64,000 nt of DNA from Eriocheir sinensis (Eukaryota > Arthropoda > Malacostraca > Decapoda > Varunidae). Below are positions 17,055-26,382 of this stretch, piece by piece. The notes beneath the pieces are model-generated. The model made no database searches, was not told where the DNA came from, and saw nothing but the letters and a program-made list of their open reading frames with translations. The first letter of the stretch is position 1; every line of letters begins with the position of its first letter. The stretch is taken from positions 11,557,753-11,621,752 of the forward strand of contig NC_066522.1 of the NCBI RefSeq assembly GCF_024679095.1, given 5' to 3'. A program made the translations under genes and the position numbers.

Positions 17055-18190
17055 TCTAAAACCCTATTCACCCGTAGGCGATCTCGGGACGAAAGCACCA
17101 CGATACTGGTTCGTTCTGGTATCGTCGGAAATTGGTGAGACTTTGGCCCATCCCAGGGGTGTGGATTATTTTGACACGAGTATTGCCCGAATGCTGGATG
17201 GAAGCTGCACAAACATAACGATGCCTGCCCGACAGCTGCCCGGTATCCGAACGATTGACGACGATCAATCTTGAGATTTGAATTTTACGCTTTTTCAGAA
17301 AATGAATCCTGCCCAACTAGTGCCCAGCAACAAAACAACAGGAAAGAACACTGCCTGATTGCTGAACGAATGCTGCTCGATTACTGGACGAATGGAGAAC
17401 GACTCTTGACAGGGTATGTGCCGCACCCTTTCCCTCACTCGCTAATCCGGGAACTGGGTGCGGCCTTGACATGTGTGCTGCTGTCCTGACCCCACCAAAC
17501 ACACACACACAAAAAAAAAAACTCACTCACGTGCCCGCCCGTCATCTGAGGGCTCTTGGCAGCGAATAATTTATATCAGATGATTGCGCCATGATGTCAG
17601 CTGGTTGTGCAAGTGCAGCACACAGGGGCATCAGGTCAGGGTAGCACACAGGTGCATCAGGAGTGTAGGGTGGCAGGCAGGGCGACAGGGAGTATCAGGA
17701 CGTCAAGTAGGATTGCAGGACTTCGAGGAAGCGAGCGTGGTGGCGGTTTTTGTAGTCAACGTTCAGCTATCATTCAGCATTCACTCAAGTGAACGATTCG
17801 CCGGGCAGCTATCGTGCAGCTGTCAGGCAGCTGTTTTAACAGTCAAAATTTTAATTTCGTACCCGATCTTTGCACGTGCTGCCCGACCTATCACAAAAGC
17901 TGCATGAATGCTGTACGATAGCTGGACGATCACTGCGAGTGCTGCATGATCCCTGTAGCACTCCTGCCTGATCTTCGACAAGGTTGCCGGCCATGCCGAT
18001 GGCTGTCCGAAAAATAAGCGCAGTGCTTATTTTTCGTGCTCCCTGCCGACTCATCGTCCAGCAGTCGTGGTGCACAGATTTTCCCAACGATGGCTAGACA
18101 ATGTGCTACGAATATGAACCCGAATGCTGCACAAATGGCAGTCGGGCAGCTGTCGCATTCAAGATCGTGTACTATGTGTGAAGGCCCCTT
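17055..18190. mobile_element. TIR-like element filled with degenerate CTGC/CGA words
   Basis: The left end (about 17062, CCTATTCACCCGTAGGCGAT) resembles the complement of the right end (about 18195 leftward, CCTTCACACATAGTACACGA), suggesting diverged inverted termini. Between them, 17180-17440 and 17800-18160 are built from words such as CGAATGCTG, GCTGCACAA and GCCCGACAGCTGCCCGG, repeated at roughly 10-12 bp spacing with variation. A perfect 12-bp stem (18008-18019 with 18025-18036, loop GCAGT) lies inside. No coding frame of substance. Confidence 0.5.
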
Positions 18191-18199
18191 AGAATATCA

Positions 18200-18475
18200 A
18201 CCTAAGCCTCCTAAGAGGGATAAAGGGAGGGAAGGAGGTAGAGAAATACTGAGAGAAGAGGGAGAAAAGGGATACAGAGAAAGAAATGGAGAGTAAGAGG
18301 AAAGAGAAGGGAAGGAGACAATTGAGGGGAGGGAGGAAAAAGAGGAGGGAAGGGGAGAGAAAGAGGAAAGAGGAGGGATGGAGAAGTTAGAGGGATGAGA
18401 GGAGAAAGAGAATAAGTAGGGAAGGGAAGAAAGGGAGAGGGTAGAGAAGAAGAAGGAGGGGCTAACATTAAATTT
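18200..18475. repeat. Purine-rich GGGA/GGAAGAGA tract
   Basis: About 270 bp almost without pyrimidines on the plus strand. The long frames seen on the complement are low-complexity Ser/Pro/Leu and are not genes. Confidence 0.85.
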
Positions 18476-18789
18476 TGTAACACGCACAAACACACCGTAC
18501 CCAGGGGGGGGGGGGGTCGGACAACCCCCCCACCTATCTGCTAAAAGGTCCACGTTGAGAAAGTCAAAACGAAAAAGTAGGGCTCTTCTGTCGCATTTCT
18601 GGAGTACATCAGGAATATGCACCCAGATATGTCAATTTTTCAAATCCTCGAGCCCCACTGATGATTTGACTCGCTTCGCTCGCCATTCGTCCCTCTTCAA
18701 GTAGTTACAAAGGTGCACATTTAGTGAAAAAAGACCCTCTCCTTTCACAGCTCTGGGTACGGTCTTGCAAACACACACACACACACACA

Positions 18790-19190
18790 CACCCGGCCCG
18801 GTAGCTCAGTGGGAAGAGCGTCTGCCTTACAACCAGAAGGACCGGAGTTCGATTCCCCGGCCGGGTGAAGATAAGTTGGGTTTACCTTCTTTCACGTGTG
18901 GCCCCTGTTCACCTACCAGTGATCGAGTTGGTACGCGACGTAAGGTGAGGAGTTGTGATCTCGTTGTCGCGGTGTGTTGTGTGTGAGTGGTCTCAGTATT
19001 CCCCAAAGATCGGTCACCGAGCTCTGAGCTCCTTCCGTAGGGGAACGGCTGCATGGCTGTCTCGAGATCGAGAGACTCGCAGCAGACCAAGGGGTGAATT
19101 ACACACGTTACCCTTACCAGTAGCTATTACCTGTAGCTGCAAACCAAGTGCCACACGTAAAGCCAGTATACACTTACACACACCTGACTG
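18790..19190 (+). mobile_element. tRNA-Val-derived SINE with Pol III boxes
   Basis: Starts just after a CA run with GGCCCGGTAGCTCAGTGGGA, a good A box, and GAGTTCGATTCCCC, a good B box. The anticodon loop CTTACAA gives TAC (Val), but the anticodon and T stems each have a mismatch and the acceptor pairs only with a one-base shift. A non-tRNA body follows without a gene-like terminator. It is therefore a SINE rather than a working tRNA gene. Confidence 0.6.
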
Positions 19191-19325
19191 AGAGGCCGGG
19201 AAGCAGCAGCAGGTGTGTGCCGTGTGTCTAGGCCGTTGTGGTCACTTCCGGGAGTAGTGAACCATGCAGCATGTGCACGAGGAGCGTGATGACTGATGAT
19301 GCGGCAGTAGAGCCACCGCACGTAA

Positions 19326-19706
19326 TTTTTTTTTTTTTTTTTTTTTTTACGTTGTTGCCTATTGCGCCGGTAGGCATCTTCCCGGTGGGGCCTGATGGTC
19401 GGCCCAAGGCTTCTTCCAGGTGGGGCCTGATGGTCGGCCCAGCCCGTTCTGGCGCAGGCGAGTGTTTATAGTGGCGCCATCTTGCATTGGCTCATGCTGC
19501 CCCCCGGAACTCGTTCTTGATTCGCTTGGACGGCTTCCTCTAGAGTACGGGTTGATGGGTGGTCTTCAGGACAGCATGTGGGTAGTTTTAAGCCACTCGG
19601 CGGTGACTGAAAAATCCGAGTGGTAGCGTGAGGATTCGAACCCGCGTCGTCCATCACGCGGCGAATGTGGGTCCAGTACGCTATCACTTCGGCCACCGCC
19701 TACCCC
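19326..19706 (-). mobile_element. tRNA-derived SINE, copy 1, minus strand
   Basis: The left side is a poly-T tail. The right side carries AGGATTCGAACCCGCGTCG, the complement of a B box, and the complement of an A box within CACTTCGGCCACCGCC. About 380 bp. Nearly identical to 53121-53490. Confidence 0.85.
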
Positions 19707-19707
19707 A

Positions 19708-20577
19708 AATGCTATATAGTTACACCAGAGGACGACAGCTTTACGATTGTTGACGATTGGCACTCGGCAGCAATCGTGGATAATCGTTATAGACTCGTAA
19801 TAAAACTTGAAGACAGTCGGTGACAATCGGGATGATTTTGAGAATCGGGGAAATTTTTCAAACATGTTTAGAAACACACCGATTCTCTGCAATCGGCATA
19901 AATCGGGAAGTAGTCGGGAGCAATCGAGATCGAGACAATCAGGAGACAATCGGCATAAATCAGTGACAAGCTGTGCCTGTTCCACAGGCACAGCTTGTCT
20001 GTAGTTACCTTCTTGATCCTGTGGGGGCCCACTCTAGCAAATATCTCATCAAAAAGTGGGGACATCCTCACAAAACTCTTAAAGCGTTGCACGTCACCGA
20101 TCGAAGTCCCTGCGTCGATCTCTCCATCACTGTGTGGTATTCACTCTGGTGTCTGTAACAATATTTTCTTGTTCCATTCTGGTTCTAGAGAGATGTAGAG
20201 TCTCTGGTGGCTGAAGGCAAAATGCAGAATTGCGGCGGCAATTGCCCCAAAACAGGCTTCTATATACCCGAGAATGGTAGATTAATTAGCAAATACATCG
20301 GCCAAAAAAATGGGAAAATTCGGCAGGACATCGAGTGTCGGCAGGAATCGGGAGCTTCGTAAGGTAATCGGCCTAGAATCGGTAGAGACTCGGTACAATC
20401 GTCCTGAGAGTCGTCAAAAGTGTCGCAGTATATATCGGGCAGAATCGGCAAGGTTTCGGTAAGGTCTCGTGAGTCTATCGTATTGCATGCCGAGAAATGA
20501 CAATCGGAGACGATTATCGGAGTTTCATTGTCGGCAATAATCGTAAAGCTATCGTCCTCTGGTGTAACCATAGCATA
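19708..20577. mobile_element. TIR element rich in ATCGG words
   Basis: Left GTTACACCAGAGGACGAC (19719 on) matches the complement of the right end (to about 20571). The pairing extends about 30 bp through AGCTTTACGATT with few mismatches. The interior (19740-19960 and 20290-20560) is a dispersed array of AATCGG, TCGGCA and AATCGT words. A 15-bp perfect hairpin (19966-19980 with 19984-19998, loop TCC) lies inside. No transposase frame. Confidence 0.75.
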
Positions 20578-21011
20578 AGATGATAAGAGGTATGGGTCAC
20601 GGGTGGTCGGGTCTTCCGGGCCAGTTATATGGGTTGATTTTCCTGTCTGGTTTTCAAATTGGGGCGATATTTATTGTAATGAATTTTTGGTTGGCTTTTC
20701 AAATGCCTAATCTTCAATATTAAATGTATCATAGGGAAACTTGACGATAAAAAGTTGAGATTGGAAAAAAAATGGACAAAACCGAGGTGGATGTATTAAT
20801 TACCGTAAAGGAGATAATTATATAGGCTACTCTTTGGATAAACTTGGTAATGAAAGCTACAGTTGTCCCCCGCAGATTCCTGCCCAGAATAATAAAAATA
20901 AGAAAAAAGAATACAGATAAATAGGCAGCAACAGAAAAGTACAAAAAGAAATGAGCCATGAGAAAACTTTACTGCTTCGCTGGTACCGGAGAAATATATA
21001 GGTATTATACA

Positions 21012-21080
<69 letters not shown>
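21012..21080. repeat. (TA)n microsatellite
   Basis: About 68 bp of alternating TA. Confidence 0.97.
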
Positions 21081-21082
<2 letters not shown>

Positions 21083-21350
21083 AACTTTAGTAAAGGCCAA
21101 GCAAATTTAGACAGGAGTAGGGAGGAAGAGGAAGAGGAGTTACTTCCGATGGTGAGGAAAGCTAAATAGTGTGACGCCATTGTAAAGCAGAGTGTGTGAA
21201 TAAGTAAAAAAGAGGAAGGTTCAAGAGGAGGAGGACCTACAAAGCGGTACAGGCAAAAAAAAGAAGAGGAAGCGATACAGACCAAAAGAAGAAGAGGAGG
21301 AAGCGAAGAAGAAGAGGAAGAAGAAGAAGAGGAAGAAGCCCTGCCAATCA

Positions 21351-21628
21351 CAACACAGGAATCCTGCTCGAGGAGGACACGCTGACGAGGGCCTGGCTGC
21401 GTCTCCGTGACTGGCGCCCCTGCTGCTGCCTGCTGGGCCTGACGCATGCTGTGCTGCGGGCCACGACGAGGCTGGTGAGCACGCGGCTGTCACGCGGGGA
21501 GGAGTGGTGGGCGCTGAGGAGCCCACACGGCAGAGCAGAGCAGTGCCTCCTGACGGGAAGGCTTGGGGGCGTGGCTGTGTGGGTGTGCGGGGTTTCTACA
21601 GAATTACACCCAACGCATTCTGGGGGTT
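21351..21628 (+). other. Unrecognised GC-rich open frame
   Basis: From 21352 a plus-strand frame stays open for about 90 codons (ILLEEDTLTRAWLRLRDWRP, then ATTRLVSTRLSRGEEWW) to a TGA near 21628. The GC content and amino-acid mix look coding, but I recognise no family. A possible acceptor (AACACAG) precedes it and no ATG is in place. The opposite strand is also open. It could be an orphan exon or chance. Confidence 0.2.
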
Positions 21629-21887
21629 GACACTAATTGTTTCCCCAGTTAGATTTTAACATGGTAATCATCGGTGGGTCTCGCCAGGAAGTCTTACGGC
21701 GGGTTGGCTTGGCCCACGGTGTTGTGGGCTCCCTCAGCACGAGTATATGGCGTTGTCGACACCTGTTCAGGAGGACAAAGATCCGGATCTTCAAGTCCCT
21801 TGTGCTCCCTGTCTTACTTTATGGCTGAGACATGGACACTAAATGGGGACTTGGAGAGGTGGATTGATGCCTTTGGTAATAAATGTC

Positions 21888-23982
21888 GGTTAAGATTCGG
21901 GCAAAACTTAAGAATAACCACTCCAAACCAATATTCGTAGTAATTTAGCACGTGAAAGAATTATCATTATAATGCATTTTCGTATACATTTTACCTTGGG
22001 GAGGGGCCAGGGGGGCAAGCCTCTTTAATTATAGAGTTAGGTGGCTTGGATTTTCTAAGTCCATTGTTATTGTTTCACAACCGCCTCTATACACAGACTG
22101 AGCCTCATACCTGCCTTGCAGTGCACCCTACAAACTAGTTCCTAAGGCAGTAATATCCAAAATGCGCATGGATTATAACGATTTCGGACAAAAAAAAACG
22201 GTCTTTTAAGAGTTTTACGTTATTTTTTTTCTCTATATTAAAGCAACTAATGCCGCAGCTATTTGTATTTTCTAATACATTCGTAAAATATTACTACACG
22301 AGGGTATCAGCGGCGGCACCTAACGGTGGGTTCCTGTAGTCAGTTGTTTTCAAGCCACCATAATGGATGGAAGGCCCGACACTCACTCCCTCAAAATATC
22401 AGTCTACTTTACCTTTTGGTAAGTGTTAACTGAGTATTTAACCTCTTTATTGGTGTGCATGTAGGTTGACAAAAGGACCGATTACTATCCCAGTACTGGG
22501 TCCAACAAAGACACGGGCGTGTCATGTGTCACATGGTGTGACAAGCACATGTCAGAAAACAAACGGATATTGTTCAATGCGCAATACTTATAGTGGAGTT
22601 TGAGTAAAATGGAGGCCAGGGTCATACGTAGCAGTCGGTAGGTCACTCCCGCGTCAGTTCGATCTGGATGACAGCTGTCACAAATCTGTTTTATTTTGCA
22701 CCTTAAACTACTCGGTAAAAATTATCTAGCATCAACTTTCAAGAAGTGGATGGGTTAACCGTCAGTATTTTACCATATGTAATTATGAAACATGACATTT
22801 CCCAAGAGTTGCTCGACTACGATTGGGGTGGTGGGGTGGAGGTACAACTACGCTGACCATCCAATTACACGCCCTACACTCATCAACAGACCCGCTGCGG
22901 CGGCTGCTACGTTATATAGGAATAGATTACAAGAGTATACGTTAGGGAATTTCCTTTCTTTAGAGACTAGGGATTTTTCCCGATTTTGGGGATTTTTGTA
23001 GGGACATTTTGAAAGCCCATTTTTCAGTGATTTGGCCGTCCACCACCAAAACCACTGTTCCCTACAGGGATTAATCGAGCTAACAACCACCAAAACCACA
23101 GCTCCCTAAAGGGATTAATAGAGCTAACGCCGCCGCCGCAAAATAGCTCGCATTCATTACCTACCGTATGAAGCATCACTAGGTCTTCATATATTTTTTC
23201 TACAAACGTTTGGTTAGCGCACGCTTTGGTTAATGCGCTTGGTTAGCGTTGGTATGCTTGGTTAGCGATGGTACGCTTGGTTAGCGATGGTACGCTTGGT
23301 TAGCGATGGTACGCTTGGTTAGCGATGGTATGCTTGGTTAGCGACTAGCCCACGCATGTGAGACCAGGTCCACCACGCGTGGTTATTTTTTTTATTTATT
23401 TTTTTTTTTTTATTTTTTTTTTTTTAGAACACGCAGCCCACCGGCTGCCGTGCTGAGGGCCGGGTATAGCCCGAGTCCCGGATGACCTTGAGTCATGGCT
23501 CAGGGCTGTTTTGGGGTGGTTAGCGATTAGCCCACGCATGTGAGTATACGGTAGGGATTTTCCTTACTTTCAAGACTAGGGAATTTTTCCTGATTTAGGG
23601 ATTTTTCTAGGGAAATTTTGGAAGGCCATTTTTCAGTGATATGGGCTCCCCCCCCAATACCCCGGTTCCCCACAGTTCCCTAGGCTTGTCTTGGGGGATT
23701 GGGGGGGCTGGGGTGGTGGAGGGGGTGGAGTGGTGATTCTTAAGATTTACCGCGAGCTGTTTTGTGGCTGCGGCGGCAGCACCATCACCGCGGCCACCAC
23801 CAAAGGAGGCTACGCTTTCATGAATATTATCCCCTATTTTCAACAGTAAGTAGTCCTTGAATTGGATTTTGAAAGCGTTTCCATGATTGTTGAACGTTTT
23901 TAGAAAAGATATATGAAGAGCTAGTGATGTTTCATAAGGTAGGTAATGAAATACTGGCATGGTACTAAAACGAATATTTATC
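21888..23982. mobile_element. 2.1-kb insertion with 8-bp target duplication
   Basis: TAAATGTC occurs at 21880-21887 and again at 23983-23990, exactly where the LINE reading frame is interrupted and resumes. An 8-bp duplication fits hAT-type transposition. The ends share only a weak 9-of-12 inverted match (GGTTAAGATTCG against GATAAATATTCG). No transposase frame was seen, so it is non-autonomous or composite. Confidence 0.7.
23150..23960. mobile_element. Inner TIR element with 19-bp tandem array
   Basis: CATTACCTACCGTATGAAGC and onward (23157-23215) is repeated inverted at about 23893-23953 with a few mismatches, about 60 bp. Between them lie five or more copies of TTGGTTAGCGATGGTACGC (about 23240-23345), then CCACGCGTGG and a T-rich stretch. 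These words are the complement of those in the 121-bp array at 8.3-8.8 kb. Confidence 0.65.
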
Positions 23983-24024
23983 TAAATGTCTTCGCAGAAT
24001 CATGGGATATTGCTGGAATGACTT

Positions 24025-24249
24025 AGGGCTGTATTACAAGTCAAACCCAAGAAGTTTCGGGTCCCTACAAAGGTCAGTTTAGGGGCTGTACTACAAGTCC
24101 AATCCAAGAAGTTTTGAGTCCCCTACAGAGTTCGGGGTCAATAACTCTGTAGGGACCCGAAACTTCTCGGATTGGACTTGTAATAAGGCCCCTAAGCTAA
24201 CCTTTGTAGGGACCCGAAACTTCTCAGGTTTGACTTGTAATATGGCCCT
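24025..24249. mobile_element. Palindromic 225-bp MITE inside a LINE
   Basis: AGGGCTGTATTACAAGTCAA at the left and its near-perfect complement at the right. The inverted match runs through nearly the whole element (AAGAAGTTTCGGGTCCCTAC occurs repeatedly in both orientations). The flanking LINE reads ...TGGAATGACTT before it and TTGTTTCAAACC after it. Confidence 0.9.
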
Positions 24250-24825
24250 TTGTTTCAAACCAGCAACTACTCCGTGAGACTGATTCGACACATATTACCT
24301 GCATAGTCTGTCAACGCCAACTCCGCCCATACGGGGACGTGGCACGTTACTCAGAAGCTGATCCTGCTCATCAGGTTGTCTCTGTAAGAGACAATCCTGA
24401 GTGGAGGAGGCCAAGGCGACGCCCACAGAGCTCGTGGCTTGAGCAAGTCGATAGATCCTGCCAGGAGGTACTCAGGATGGGAAGGGGGCCTGCATGAAGA
24501 CTCACCTGGAGGGACCCCCCAGACTGGTGTCGTAAGGTGGGCGAGGTAACACACACCCTGGCGTATGCCCTCATTGATTGATTGAATCACTGTGATATCG
24601 TTTAGCTGACCTGAGCGATTCAGAGACGCTGACTATTCATTTCCAGGTAAAATAAGATGTATTTTCATGTGGAAATTGTTGTTTGCACTAGAATATTGAT
24701 ATACCTAAGTGTGCTAGAACACATGGTCGTATACACATATCAGGGATCGCAGGGAGATTACTCTTGCCTGTCAATAAATGTGTAGTTAAAAGTTGGGGGC
24801 ATACATTGTAGCAGCGCGTGACCTC

Positions 24826-25016
24826 GGTGGCCCTTGAGCCTGTGGTGGGAGGGAGCCTATTACCCCAGGACACAGGGCCAGTGTGACATCCGGGTTACCA
24901 CAGTTTACCTTCCCCAGGTTTCCCCAGGTACCCATTTATTGACCAGCCCGAAAGGGAGGATGAACAGCTGGGTAAGCTGCACGCCGACTGCCCGGGCCGG
25001 GATTTGAACCTTCCTT
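24826..25016 (-). mobile_element. SINE (GGGGAAACCTGGGG family), minus strand
   Basis: Contains TTCCCCAGGTTTCCCCAGGT and GGGCCGGGATTTGAACC, the complement of a B box. Same family as 10846, 14030 and 31716. Confidence 0.7.
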
Positions 25017-25279
25017 TTGTGGTTAAAGGGCAAAAATACAAGTCATTTAACTATAATATGAAGGCATGCATTGTTAGAAACTAGCCCAAACTAACCTAAC
25101 TAAAGCAAACCTAACCCAACCAAACTTAAACAAAGCACCCTGGACCACAGCTACCGCCCCAATGCATTAATGGCGCTGTTTGGGTTATGTTAGGTTAGTT
25201 GCTAACCATGTGCACCTTCATATAGTTAAAGTGCATGCATTTTCACCCATTAACAATATGATGAAGAATTCTGAGCTAA

Positions 25280-25485
25280 ACTACACATGGACTGCACTGT
25301 CTGCAGACAAGTCACACTCATCAATGGCTACCTCATGTCCACAGGTGATATACTATATTGCAAAAACTGTTTGGGCCCTCTGTCTGTGCAGCACTTGTCA
25401 GTCAAGTGCTCCACTCTGTGGGACCTGCAAGAGCTCTCCTGGTGTTTGGGAGAGGGCAGTGCCTTCTGTCTCTGATGTTTGAGGA
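25280..25485 (+). pseudogene. LINE-like ORF remnant
   Basis: Frame at 25287 reads MDCTVCRQVTLINGYLM, YCKNCLGPLSVQHLSVKC: Cys/His spacing and wording like the C-terminal region of crustacean LINE ORFs. Short and without a host gene context. I am not certain of the family. Confidence 0.35.
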
Positions 25486-25489
25486 GATT

Positions 25490-26380
25490 TGTCTCTATCC
25501 CAGATAGGAGGTGCTGGACTTAATTAAGAAGACTGGTCTCTTCTATTAGTAATAGATTTTCAACTCCATATCTTATTACAGTTTTATCATATTCATTGAA
25601 TTTTAATAAAATTCAATAGAATAAAGCAAATAAATAAATAAAATACACTTAACTTTTTGCATCTTATTAAGTCAGAGAGAGTGTGTTGAAGGCAATCTTT
25701 AGAGTCACTTCTCATCTCTTCCCTAAAAAAATCATTCTGTGCTATATGATCAAAGATAGTACAGTGCCATGCAGGAATTACTCATCAACCATCAATCACC
25801 ATCCTGCAAATAACCACACCTTATGAGGATATTGTGATAGGTTGACAAATCAAGTTCCAAACCAGGTAATGTCAACTTGTAGATAATGTAGATATGGATA
25901 ACTGCGAGTTCACCATGTATAAGGAATCAAAGTGAAAATTATTGTTGAAAAAATAATTTAAAAATATTTTATTTAGTATTTAGAGTTGCTTTGACAAGTT
26001 TTATTTTGTTTTGTTTGGGAGTTATCCAAAAAAGTTGGAATATATAGCTTTGACAAGTTGTGCTTCTCTGAGTCATGCATGTCAAATGTGCCTGACTCTG
26101 ATCATGGATAAGGTTGAAAAAATGTAATACATAAGTCAAATTACTCCTCAGCTTTGACATGTCCAATACATCAAAGGTTTACTGTAGACTCTATACACAG
26201 CTGACATATCTTTCTCAAAAAAATAATGCCTTGGATATTGTTTCTGGAGTATTGTACTAAATTTCATTTGTGTAGCTAATTAGAGATCACAAAGAAAAGG
26301 CAACATGAAAACAAATAAGCATCTAGTAATGCCATTATTGTATTAGAATACATTACACCATTTTCTCTTCCTTTTTCCAG
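25490..26380. other. Intergenic sequence before the Bcl-2 gene
   Basis: AT-rich. No promoter or 5' exon could be assigned. The next coding exon opens at a CCTTTTTCCAG acceptor, so the Bcl-2 gene has an upstream non-coding exon. One weak candidate ends at the TTTTG-GTAAGTG donor at 22419, inside the 2.1-kb insertion. Confidence 0.4.
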
Positions 26381-26382
26381 CC

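Larger units (their letters stand above)
21674..24590 (+). mobile_element. LINE 3' fragment broken by two nested insertions
   Basis: Three blocks read one protein in order. 21674-21887 gives SRQEVLRRVGLAHG, RTKIRIFKSLVLPVLLYG, then ETWTL and DAFGNKC after one stop. 23983-24024 gives RIMGYCWND. 24250-24590 gives SNQQLLRETDS, DPAHQVVSVRDNPEWRRP and WLEQVDRSCQEVL, followed by an ATTG-repeat tail. This is the C-terminal region of a non-LTR retrotransposon ORF common in marine invertebrates. The gaps are a 2.1-kb insertion flanked by TAAATGTC on both sides and a 225-bp palindromic MITE. Confidence 0.85.

Noticed and set aside
18790..18862. A possible tRNA-Val (TAC) gene
   Set aside because: A and B boxes are good, but stems are mismatched, the acceptor pairs only with a one-base shift, and a long SINE body follows. 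Better called a tRNA-derived SINE.
20857..21447. 196-codon minus-strand frame
   Set aside because: Runs through the (TA)n and purine-rich tracts (poly Tyr-Ile, poly Ser); low complexity with no motif.
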